64,000 nucleotides of DNA from JAPLDB01 sp038230515 (lineage in GTDB: Bacteria > Bacteroidota > Bacteroidia > AKYH767-A > 2013-40CM-41-45): NCBI GenBank assembly GCA_038230515.1, contig JBBRND010000025.1, forward strand, positions 5,790-69,789, given 5' to 3'. Made by a program: the position numbers and the translations under genes. The notes under the pieces are model-generated. The model was not told where the DNA came from, did no database searches, and was given only the letters and a program-made list of their open reading frames with translations. Shown piece after piece: positions 41,283 through 49,308 of this stretch (the stretch's first letter is position 1; the number at the start of each line of letters is the position of its first letter).

Positions 41283-42677
41283 ATGAAAAAGAAAAGCAAG
41301 CTGCTCCGCTATCTCATCATCGCAGTCGTCCTCCTCATCATCTTCGCCATCATTGGCAAGAAGGCCGGATGGATAGGCAAGGAGGAAAAGAAACTGGTAA
41401 CGGCAGAGAAGGTGAGCAAGCGAACGATCACTGAAACAGTTTCAGCGAGTGGAAAAATTCAACCTGAAGTCGAAGTAAAAATTTCTCCTGATGTATCCGG
41501 TGAAATTGTTGAACTTACCGTGAAAGAGGGCGACCATGTTGCCAAAGGACAGTTGCTTGCAAAAATTCTTCCTGATATTTACCAGAGTAATGTGGACAGA
41601 ATGGTTGCAACCTTGAATTCTGCAAAGTCAGGTTATGAGGGCGCGAAGTCACGTTTGGTGCAGGCGCAATCATCACTTGATAAAACAAAGTTAACGTATG
41701 ACCGGACGAAAAAATTATCGGACGAAAAACTTATTTCTTCGAGCGATTGGGAAGCGGTGAAGTCCGCTTACGAAGTTGCAGTTGCAGAAGTGGATGCGGC
41801 AAAGCAGGGAGTTGACGGAGCTGAGTTTAACGTGCGAAGCACACAGGCATCACTCAAGGAAGCAGAAGACAACCTGAAGAAGACAACGATCTTCGCACCG
41901 GTTGACGGCACCATTTCCAAACTTAATGTGGAAAAAGGCGAACGTGTTGTTGGAACATCTCAGATGGCCGGAACCGAAATGATGTCACTGGCAAACCTGA
42001 ACGAAATGGAAGTGAGTGTTGATGTAAATGAAAACGACATCGTGCGTGTAAATAACGGAGATACTTCAACGATTGAAGTGGATGCTTACCTTGGAAAGAA
42101 ATTCAAAGGCATTGTAACCGAAGTTGCTAACTCTGCAAACAATACTTCTGCGATGAGTACTGATCAGGTTACTAATTTCAAAGTAAAGGTTCGCATTCTT
42201 CGCGAATCTTATCAGGACATTCTTGACAGCCAACATTCCGGGAGAAGTGCTTTCAATCCGGGCATGTCTGCAACGGTTGACATTATGACTAAAAAAGTTT
42301 CTGATGCCTTATCAGTTCCTATTCAGGCAGTGACCACGCGCGATACAACAAATAAGGATAAAGTAATGAAGCAAAAGAATCCAGATGAACTTGAAGAAGA
42401 TGTGGATGCGGTAAAAGTAGTTGATGAAAAAACAAAAGACAAAGAGAAGGAAGATAAAAAAACAGAATGTGTATTTGTAATTGAAGCAGGAAAACTAAAG
42501 CTTACTCCTGTGAAAGTTGGAATACAAGATAACAACTACATCGAGATTAAAAGCGGATTGAAAGAAGGACAACAGATAGTAACTGCTCCATATAGCTTGA
42601 TTTCAAAAATTCTGAAAGAAGGAGACATGGTTGAAGTGGTAAAGAAAGAGAAGCTGTACTCGAAAGAAAATAAATAA
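41283..42677 (+). CDS. efflux periplasmic adaptor (HlyD/MacA type)
   Basis: A 464-residue membrane-fusion protein with one N-terminal membrane helix (LLRYLIIAVVLLIIFAII), a biotinyl-lipoyl-like domain split around a coiled-coil hairpin (GEIVELTVKEGDHVAKGQLLAKI ... TTIFAPVDGTISKLNVEKGERV) and beta-barrel and membrane-proximal domains. A charged K/E/D insert (residues about 355-395) is unusual. It links an inner-membrane transporter to TolC. No ABC or RND transporter gene follows; a long perfect hairpin ends the transcript, so the partner must be encoded elsewhere. Confidence 0.92.
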   Translation: MKKKSKLLRYLIIAVVLLIIFAIIGKKAGWIGKEEKKLVTAEKVSKRTITETVSASGKIQPEVEVKISPDVSGEIVELTVKEGDHVAKGQLLAKILPDIYQSNVDRMVATLNSAKSGYEGAKSRLVQAQSSLDKTKLTYDRTKKLSDEKLISSSDWEAVKSAYEVAVAEVDAAKQGVDGAEFNVRSTQASLKEAEDNLKKTTIFAPVDGTISKLNVEKGERVVGTSQMAGTEMMSLANLNEMEVSVDVNENDIVRVNNGDTSTIEVDAYLGKKFKGIVTEVANSANNTSAMSTDQVTNFKVKVRILRESYQDILDSQHSGRSAFNPGMSATVDIMTKKVSDALSVPIQAVTTRDTTNKDKVMKQKNPDELEEDVDAVKVVDEKTKDKEKEDKKTECVFVIEAGKLKLTPVKVGIQDNNYIEIKSGLKEGQQIVTAPYSLISKILKEGDMVEVVKKEKLYSKENK

Positions 42678-42686
42678 AGTATATTG

Positions 42687-42742
42687 AAGAATAAAAGTAA
42701 AAAGTCGCAGTAATTTAACTGCGACTTTTTACTTTTATTCTT
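42687..42742. terminator. 25-bp perfect hairpin, probable terminator
   Basis: Arms 42687-42711 and 42718-42742 are perfectly complementary over 25 bp around the loop AATTTA; the 3' arm is T-rich. It lies 9 bases after the adaptor stop and ends 9 bases before the tsaB ATG, so it may also affect tsaB expression. Confidence 0.8.
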
Positions 42743-42751
42743 TAAACCCCA

Positions 42752-43438
42752 ATGGTTACCATTCTCTCAATAGAAACTTCCACCACTGTTTGCTCTGTTG
42801 CTCTTTCACAAGATGGAAAGCAATTGTCTATTCGGGAAGTAAATGCCGGGTATTCTCACTCTGAAAAGCTTACTGTTTTTATTGATGAAGTTTGTAAAGA
42901 AGGATCAGTTGAACTGAATAATGTGGATGCAGTTGCTGTAAGTAAAGGCCCGGGATCATACACAGGACTGCGAATTGGAATAAGCACTGCAAAGGGGCTG
43001 TGCTATGCACTCGACAAACCGCTGATTGCAATTGATACATTGAAATCTTTAGCAAATTGTTTTCAACTTCAAACCTTAAACCATAAACATCAAACCCTTC
43101 TTCTCCCCATGCTTGATGCAAGACGCATGGAAGTTTACTGCTCTGTTTTTGATTCAAAACTAAATGAAATTCTTCCGGTAGCAGCAGTTGTGATTGACGA
43201 AAATTCTTTTTCAGAACTTCTCTCAACAAGCAGAATTACTTTTTTCGGTGATGGCTCACCAAAATGCAAACTTCATTTTCAAAATAATCCCAACGCACTG
43301 TTTGCTGATGTGCAACTCTCAGCCAAAGGAATGATTTCTCTGGCTGAAGAGAAATTTCAGAAGAAAGAGTTTGAAGATGTTTCGCTGTTCGAACCTTTTT
43401 ATCTGAAGGAGGCGGCTGTTGGAAAAGCAGTCAAATAA
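42752..43438 (+). CDS. tsaB: tRNA threonylcarbamoyladenosine biosynthesis protein TsaB
   Basis: A 228-residue member of the ASKHA fold, partner of TsaD and TsaE in making the t6A37 modification of ANN-decoding tRNAs. It opens ILSIETSTTVCSVALS and has VAVSKGPGSYTGLRIGISTAKGLCYAL and PMLDARRMEVY, all diagnostic. A heptamer tract at 43070-43097 encodes extra residues (TLNHKHQTL) between the ANCFQ helix and the PMLDARR strand. The gene is otherwise intact, so the insertion is presumably tolerated. It is usually essential in bacteria. Confidence 0.95.
   Translation: MVTILSIETSTTVCSVALSQDGKQLSIREVNAGYSHSEKLTVFIDEVCKEGSVELNNVDAVAVSKGPGSYTGLRIGISTAKGLCYALDKPLIAIDTLKSLANCFQLQTLNHKHQTLLLPMLDARRMEVYCSVFDSKLNEILPVAAVVIDENSFSELLSTSRITFFGDGSPKCKLHFQNNPNALFADVQLSAKGMISLAEEKFQKKEFEDVSLFEPFYLKEAAVGKAVK
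43070..43097 (+). repeat. 4 x 7-bp tract (YAAACNN) inside tsaB
   Basis: Words CAAACCT, TAAACCA, TAAACAT and CAAACCC run in frame in a loop of tsaB, preceded by a weaker TCAACTT. It is one of the clearest heptamer tracts and lies in a usually essential gene. Confidence 0.75.
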
Positions 43439-43552
43439 ATTGACTTGCTCGCTTCGCTCACGTTCTTCTTTATCTACTCGCAGGTAGGGGAGAGCCGATT
43501 TTTCTAATACCGTTCCGTCCTGACTTTTATTCTCAAGAACTACAAATAATAA

Positions 43553-43583
43553 AAGTGGCAGGACTGAAGAAGTCCTGCCACTT
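43553..43583. terminator. bidirectional terminator between convergent genes
   Basis: AAGTGGCAGGACT (43553-43565) and its exact complement (43571-43583) form a 13-bp stem with a 5-base loop, 115 bases after the tsaB stop and 100 bases after the end of the minus-strand T9SS gene. Confidence 0.75.
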
Positions 43584-43682
43584 AAGAAATTCAACAAAAT
43601 GATTCAATGCATAATTACAATTGAGAGCGCTGTAAAGAAATGTTCAGGAACCGGCAACATTGAAGCTCCATCTTATTCACAT

Positions 43683-46391
43683 CTATATCTTTACTAACCT
43701 GAAAGTTTTTGTTTCGTTTCCGGCATCAACTCTTATCATGTATATGCCTTGCGGTTCTCCGGCAAGATTGATTGTTTCCTCCGTGCTTATTCCTTTCACA
43801 ACTTCTACTTGTTTTCTTGAAATAATTTCTCCATGAATGTTATAGACTGTGTAACTCACGGCTCCGTTGTCTTTGCCTTGTAAGAAAAGGTGTGCCTCAT
43901 CAATAATCGGATTTGGATACACTGATGCTTCCACTTTGATGTCGCTGCTTTCCGTTTGGGCAAAGCGCGGACCGATAGTATTGCCACTTGCAATGACTTC
44001 GATTTCTGCTAAGCCGGCTACATTATGGTTGCCATACGTACCAGTAACATTCAGAATTTTTACTTCCACACATTGAGCTACCACATTATTAAATGTAACA
44101 CCTGTACCCACCACTGATATGTCCTGATTAATTGTTTGGCTGCTTACTAATTGAGTTGCATTTGCATCTGCATATAAGTTTACCTGAATGGAATGAACTT
44201 GTAGCGAAGAAGCTTTTGTACCACCCGATGGAATATTATAAGGTATCACTGTTTTAACTTTTATTGGCACAGCGAACTTTAACCGTGCATATTGACCCGT
44301 AGTAATATGGTTTGGAGTAGTCCAGTAATGTTCCTGAACAAATGCGAGTTGAACCTGACGATCAACTAAAAACTTTGCTTGCGAAGTATCGCCAGAGGAA
44401 ACCTGAACTGTAGCTCCGGGTGCAAGGTTGGTAAATTCAGCATCGGCTTCATTCACGGGTATGTCTATTAAAGTATGTCCCCGATGACAACCAATGCAAG
44501 TGTTCACCGCTCCCGGCCTTCCATAATTCATTCCTGCCACATGCGCTGTAGAATTCGGGAAAGGCGCGCCAGTGGTAGGAACTACATAACCAAGAGCAGT
44601 AGAACTTCTTAGCTGCTCGAACAGCGGAACGTTTGCCGGTGCATTTGGATTGGTAACGGCTCCATTGGGAGGTACCGTCATTTCAGTAAGTTGTATCGGC
44701 CAATCTTTTTCTGAATCGGAACCAATACGTGTGCGCTGATGGTTGATGAAAAACCGGATTGAATTTACTTTGCCAATAGCAGGAGCGCTGGTAATATCCA
44801 TATCTACCGGGCCATTTCCAAATACATTCAGACATTTAAAAGTGAAAGTCCCATCAGTATTGTAGGGGCCTGCTGCAAGTGGCGGATAGAGCGAAGCTAC
44901 CTGTGTAATCTGATCCGTAATAATTGGCGGCAACGTGCGTACGTGTATTGCTTTGGCGCGCAATTCCGTAGTGCCTACCGCATTGTAAATTAGTGTTTTA
45001 TTGGCACCCGTTGCATCTATTACATACAGTCCATAATCCTGATTGTAGTTAGGCGCCCAACTCATAATTACTTTATCGTTAGGCAGCACGTTTGCATCGG
45101 ATGCAAATCCATCAATAGGAAAATATCTTAACATCGAATCAGGAGTTCCGACCGGAGCGTTAATTCCTGAACCACCTGTGTAAGTTAATCCGGCTAAATG
45201 TTGATTCGTTCCAACTCCACGCACATGTGTATTCAATCCTCCGAAGCCGCCTTCAGGGGTAAGTTTATTTTGTGGAAAATAATTTGAGACAAGATTTCCG
45301 GTGGAAGTAAACGAACCACCATACATCATAAATTCCTGGTTGCTTCCGCGACCTCCTGAAAATAATTCAAGTTCGGTTCCGTCAGGATTTATTTCTGCTG
45401 CTACCCATCCGTTAAATGAAAGAAAATTCGGTGCGACACTTTGAATTGCGCCATCAGAACTTAACCCGTCTTTACGAAGATAACCAGTTGCTGTAGAGTT
45501 TGCAATTGTGCTCATGTCATCAAGCGGAAAACGTCCGTTGCGCCACCAACGTGAAAAAACAATTTTACCGGTGAGAGGGTCAACCATTGATCGCTCAGCA
45601 CCATTGCGCTCACTCGTAATGCGATGTTGTGAAGCACCGCTATTAGTCATCACCCAAAGATTGGTAGTGCGCGCACCACCATACTCAGCAGTAGAAGGCG
45701 CACGTGAAGAAGAAAAACAAATACGACCATCCGGCAACCAGATTGGATCAATATCATCATACTTGCTGAAGTCGTTGCCATGACCTCCATTCACATTGAA
45801 CTGCGCATTGTTGATTACAAGACTTGATGTTGTAAGTTGTGTTAGCCCGGTTCCGTTTACATTGATTTTGTAGATGCGCCAGGCACCTAACTCTTTTTTG
45901 GGAAGGGTGTCATACGTCTGTCCTGCAATGGGAGCGGGCAGTCCTGCAAATAAAATTTGCGTGCCGTCATAGCTAACATCAGGTGCATTAACGTCAATCA
46001 GATTAAGTGATGCTACCGTTGGATTATTACCGTCAATAAGTGTTACCAATGTACCATTGATTTTATAAATCCGAAGTTTACCGGGAGCGCAATCGCGAAA
46101 GCGACTATGCGGACCAACACCAGGCATGTCAGTGAGTGAATCAAGGTCATTTGCTCCATGCTTTACAATTTTACGCGAAACAAAAACTACATCGTAAGGA
46201 ACAGGGCTAACAGTGGCATCGCTGTTTTCGCCATTTCCAACAGGCGCGAAAAACTGCTGCTTTGGCTGCTGGGGGCGATTCAGCGTTTTGTAAACCATAA
46301 ATGAAACAATGAATGCAAATGCAAACATAACGAAATGATTGATGCGCAACTGTGGAATAATGCGCGGCTGAACAAGTACATACTTTTTCAT
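43683..46391 (-). CDS. T9SS-sorted protein resembling hydrazine synthase alpha subunit, with CxxCH
   Basis: A 902-residue protein with an N-terminal membrane or signal segment (HFVMFAFAFIVSFMVYKTL). Residues about 60-480 contain TolB/YncE-like propeller strands (DVSYDGTQILFAGLP, DDIDPIWLPDGRICFSSSR, GKIVFSRWWRNGRF) as in hydrazine synthase alpha-like proteins. Residues 632-636 are CIGCH in NTCIGCHRGHT, a c-type haem motif. A discoidin-like domain (about 655-800) and a sorting domain (VYPNPIIDEA, YNIHGEIIS, TFRLVKI) follow. Hydrazine synthesis is not implied: only this domain is shared and the organism shows no anammox features. Function unknown. Confidence 0.82.
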   Translation of the reverse strand: MKKYVLVQPRIIPQLRINHFVMFAFAFIVSFMVYKTLNRPQQPKQQFFAPVGNGENSDATVSPVPYDVVFVSRKIVKHGANDLDSLTDMPGVGPHSRFRDCAPGKLRIYKINGTLVTLIDGNNPTVASLNLIDVNAPDVSYDGTQILFAGLPAPIAGQTYDTLPKKELGAWRIYKINVNGTGLTQLTTSSLVINNAQFNVNGGHGNDFSKYDDIDPIWLPDGRICFSSSRAPSTAEYGGARTTNLWVMTNSGASQHRITSERNGAERSMVDPLTGKIVFSRWWRNGRFPLDDMSTIANSTATGYLRKDGLSSDGAIQSVAPNFLSFNGWVAAEINPDGTELELFSGGRGSNQEFMMYGGSFTSTGNLVSNYFPQNKLTPEGGFGGLNTHVRGVGTNQHLAGLTYTGGSGINAPVGTPDSMLRYFPIDGFASDANVLPNDKVIMSWAPNYNQDYGLYVIDATGANKTLIYNAVGTTELRAKAIHVRTLPPIITDQITQVASLYPPLAAGPYNTDGTFTFKCLNVFGNGPVDMDITSAPAIGKVNSIRFFINHQRTRIGSDSEKDWPIQLTEMTVPPNGAVTNPNAPANVPLFEQLRSSTALGYVVPTTGAPFPNSTAHVAGMNYGRPGAVNTCIGCHRGHTLIDIPVNEADAEFTNLAPGATVQVSSGDTSQAKFLVDRQVQLAFVQEHYWTTPNHITTGQYARLKFAVPIKVKTVIPYNIPSGGTKASSLQVHSIQVNLYADANATQLVSSQTINQDISVVGTGVTFNNVVAQCVEVKILNVTGTYGNHNVAGLAEIEVIASGNTIGPRFAQTESSDIKVEASVYPNPIIDEAHLFLQGKDNGAVSYTVYNIHGEIISRKQVEVVKGISTEETINLAGEPQGIYMIRVDAGNETKTFRLVKI

Positions 46392-46724
46392 AATTAATAA
46401 TTATTAGAGTTAATATAATCCAAACACGATGCGAAAGCGCACCAACTATAAACAGGAAAAGGAATAAAACCGGTAACCAGAGAGCGCAGGAGAACAATAC
46501 CGATAACTAAAAATAACGTGTGCAAGGTGTATGCAGAAGGTTGTAGGGAATTGGTAAAAAGTTAGTTGATGAGATGAATACATGAAAAGTTATCATTAGC
46601 AAATAGTGGCAAAACAAAAAGCGAACGATGTAAAAAGATTATGCCGGAATTGTAAAATATCATTCATCAGGAACAAATTTACATCCATCTTTAATTTCTA
46701 AAAGGCGGACAAATAGGTGCAACC

Positions 46725-47039
46725 ATTCACGAAGTTAATCAACACTTCAACCTCGAAATTCAAATGCCTGACGTTGCTAGTGCGTATATCAAAGCCCTCC
46801 ATCCACAGATCAATGCTATCCATACTGATATCAATCTTTCTCATTACTAAATCAATGTTGCCAATCGCTGCATCAATGCTACACGTGTTGATAACGATTT
46901 AGTTCTTCCTGATTTCAATGTATCATATCCTGAAATCAACGATTCAATCCTTGGTATCAATCATGCTCTTCCTGAAACCAATCATGCCCTTCCTGATATT
47001 AATCATTCGCTTCAAGACATAAATTTATACCCTATCGTA
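46725..47039. repeat. array 4: about fifteen 21-bp units
   Basis: Units of 21 bp run without phase slip from 46725 to 47039 in the 732-base gap between the divergent genes at 46391 and 47124. The best units are near 46956 and 46977 (ATCAATCATGCTCTTCCTGA type). Units before about 46800 are strongly decayed. Translated on the plus strand, they give a seven-residue pattern (INHALPE, TNHALPD, INHSLQD) ending at a TAA at 47043, interrupted by a TAA at 46848. The remaining 46392-46724 and 47044-47123 hold nothing I can recognise. Confidence 0.78.
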
Positions 47040-47123
47040 GCGTAATTATCAAATAAAGCACCAACGTAACCTCATTCGAATAGATACGTTCAAATTTTCA
47101 TACAATTAAAGATAGTAACTATC

Positions 47124-47816
47124 ATGTCAACAAAAAAAATCGCTCAGCTTCCTAAATCAAAAAAGCAGGTATCAATCACTCTCAGTGGCAATTCAAAAAG
47201 TATAACAGCTAACTTCATCGAGCAATACGATGAAACCATTAACCGAATCTGGAGCATGTATCAGGAACAGGTAAATCGAAACAGTGACTTAATGGCAATC
47301 ATTAATCGCCAGCAGGAAATGTTTGGAAAATCAATCTTCCAAACCCCCGCAGCCAAAGTCGAAGCTCCTCTTTCATTAACCGAGCCGCTTCAAAGTGTTG
47401 CAGCTCTACCCGTTTCCAAAAAAGAAAAAGAAAATGAGATCGAGGCACTATCATACATAAAAATCAGAAAATACAGCGAATATTTTTGTGAACTGTTTGA
47501 AAGTCCTTTCAGGCGCAAAGAAGCACTGCACAACATGCTTCAGCTTCTTTACAATCTTCATCTCCTTGGAGGCAAAGCCGAAAAAGAAGAACTTTTCACC
47601 AAATCCGATGTGGCAGATGTAACCGGCTTTCGCATTGTCAGTATTTTAAAAGAAATAAGATTCATTGAAACACATGGCAAGAAATTCAACAGCTACTACG
47701 TACTCGCTCCCGAAGGTCTCGATTTTCTCAACCTGAAGTTAACACCCGAAACAGCAAGGGCGCGCATGTCATTAAAATCCGCTTTGTACAAACACATTCC
47801 TTCCGTAGATATATAG
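47124..47816 (+). CDS. uncharacterised protein with predicted C-terminal winged helix
   Basis: A 230-residue soluble protein of no family I recognise. Residues 1-30 are basic and polar (MSTKKIAQLPKSKKQVSITL), residues about 32-72 form a helix, then a linker. Residues about 130-215 look like a winged helix: a helix with RKEALHNMLQLLYNLHLLGG, KEELFTKSDVADVTGFRIVSILKEIRFI, and a wing with GKKFNSYYVLAPEGLDFL. DNA binding is therefore plausible. It directly follows array 4 (85 bases) and ends in a terminator at 47854-47887. Array and gene may belong together, but this is inference. Confidence 0.75.
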   Translation: MSTKKIAQLPKSKKQVSITLSGNSKSITANFIEQYDETINRIWSMYQEQVNRNSDLMAIINRQQEMFGKSIFQTPAAKVEAPLSLTEPLQSVAALPVSKKEKENEIEALSYIKIRKYSEYFCELFESPFRRKEALHNMLQLLYNLHLLGGKAEKEELFTKSDVADVTGFRIVSILKEIRFIETHGKKFNSYYVLAPEGLDFLNLKLTPETARARMSLKSALYKHIPSVDI

Positions 47817-47853
47817 TTACCAGCCATAATTTCCTGCAAGAATTCACCAAATA

Positions 47854-47887
47854 AAAACGGCTGCTTTCAAATGAAAGCAGCCGTTTT
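47854..47887. terminator. bidirectional terminator
   Basis: AAAACGGCTGCTTT (47854-47867) and its exact complement (47874-47887) form a 14-bp stem with a 6-base loop, with A and T runs at both ends. It sits between the convergent genes ending at 47816 and 47917. Confidence 0.88.
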
Positions 47888-47916
47888 GTAAACACTCTTA
47901 AAACTATCTGTTCAGA

Positions 47917-49278
47917 TTAATTATCCCAGAATAATTTAGGAGTGAATAAAGTAGTAGCAGGTACGTTGGATGCATTGTATGTGTATTCCGATTGTGGAAT
48001 AAGCAATCTTCGAGGAATCTGTGATCCCACAGTAGGAGTAAGTGCAGGTGCATTAGTTCTTCTCCACAGGGTGAATGCTTCGGGGTGCAAATAAAGAGAA
48101 ATCCATTCTTCATAAGAGACGGCTGCAATTGCATCGCTTACAGAAGTAACAGGCAGCGTGCCATGAGCAACAATATACGCAGCAGCATCAACAGCTGCTA
48201 CTCCTAATCTATCCATGCTTGCCTGAATTCCGGCCGTAAAGAAAACCTGTGCAGCCGCAAAATTTCCAGTAGATCTTAAAGTGGCTTCAGCAGAGATGTA
48301 CTGCAACTCTTCGTTAGTAATAAGCAAAGTTGGAGCACTGGCATCACCATAAGCAGCTCCAAGTCCAACTCCATTTACATCACTAAATGTGCTATCCAGC
48401 ATTACATTGTAACGGGGATCGGTATTAGCAGCCATCATGTTTGCCATGGTGCTGCTTGTAAAATCAATGTCTGCGCGGTTTTCATTATACTGATACATCG
48501 GGTTTGCAGATGTTTCACTGGCTGAGAAGGGGTACTTTGCATTGTCTGAATTAGATGTAAAAGACATTCCGATTTCAGTTAATGCACTTGCAGCCATTGC
48601 AGCATTGCCTTTACTTTGATGAATGGCGAGACGCGCTTTGATTGCATGCGCAAATTTGATCCACTGGGCAGGATCGCCACTGTAAATTCTATCCTCTCCA
48701 TTTTGCGAAGGGGTAAGCAAACCTGCATCAGTATTATTAAGAAATGTAATGGCATCATCACAAAGAGTTCCAATGGTCTGATACAACTTAACATCCGAAT
48801 CATAAGTAGGATGAAGTACTCCGGCATCTCCCTGAAGAGCATTCGAGAAAGGAACGCTTCCCCAGTTGTCCACAACGATTTGAAGAGAGTAGGCCATCAG
48901 AATTCTTGCAACTCCGCTGTACTGATTGTACTTTTTACCATCTGCGAGATCCATCAGTTTCTTATCATTCTCCATTACAGATGTGTACCAGTTAGACCAC
49001 TGATCGTCAAAATCCTGAGAGGTAAATACATATTGGTTGTATGCATACGCCTGTCGGGAATAACCATCGGTTTGTTGCGTAAGCATTGAAGAGATTAAAG
49101 AATGAGTTGACCCTTGTGTAAAACCTAGCGCTCCTTCAACCGAGGACAACAAAGCATATGGAACCATTGTTGGCGGTGCATTAGGGTTTTCATTTACTTT
49201 TGTAAAAAAATCTTTTTTACAGGAAGAAAGCATAAGCGCCAGAGCTATTATCGGAATTATATATTTAAGTTTTTTCAT
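47917..49278 (-). CDS. SusD/RagB-family nutrient-binding lipoprotein
   Basis: A 453-residue surface lipoprotein. The N-terminus MKKLKYIIPIIALALMLSSCKKDFF has a lipobox (LSSC). The sequence suits the SusD-like_2 branch: early DDQWSNWYTSVMENDKKLMDLA, YSLQIVVDNWGSVPFSNALQGDAG, EDRIYSGDPAQWIKFAHAIKARLAIH and a C-terminal SYEEWISLYLHPEAFTLWRRTNAP. It caps the SusC channel and binds the nutrient. It is encoded 30 bases downstream of SusC on the same strand. No glycoside hydrolase, peptidase or regulator is linked, so the substrate (glycan or peptide) cannot be told. Confidence 0.93.
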   Translation of the reverse strand: MKKLKYIIPIIALALMLSSCKKDFFTKVNENPNAPPTMVPYALLSSVEGALGFTQGSTHSLISSMLTQQTDGYSRQAYAYNQYVFTSQDFDDQWSNWYTSVMENDKKLMDLADGKKYNQYSGVARILMAYSLQIVVDNWGSVPFSNALQGDAGVLHPTYDSDVKLYQTIGTLCDDAITFLNNTDAGLLTPSQNGEDRIYSGDPAQWIKFAHAIKARLAIHQSKGNAAMAASALTEIGMSFTSNSDNAKYPFSASETSANPMYQYNENRADIDFTSSTMANMMAANTDPRYNVMLDSTFSDVNGVGLGAAYGDASAPTLLITNEELQYISAEATLRSTGNFAAAQVFFTAGIQASMDRLGVAAVDAAAYIVAHGTLPVTSVSDAIAAVSYEEWISLYLHPEAFTLWRRTNAPALTPTVGSQIPRRLLIPQSEYTYNASNVPATTLFTPKLFWDN

Positions 49279-49308
49279 TTTATTTATTTTTTAAAGGTTA
49301 ATAATTTA

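Noticed and set aside
43683..46391. Evidence for anammox metabolism
   Set aside because: Only one domain resembles hydrazine synthase alpha; no beta or gamma subunits or other anammox genes are present and the protein is a T9SS cargo.
46809..47045. Degenerate protein gene made of seven-residue repeats in array 4
   Set aside because: The frame contains an internal stop at 46848 and has no start or promoter; the 21-bp period explains the pattern. A recent pseudogene cannot be fully excluded.
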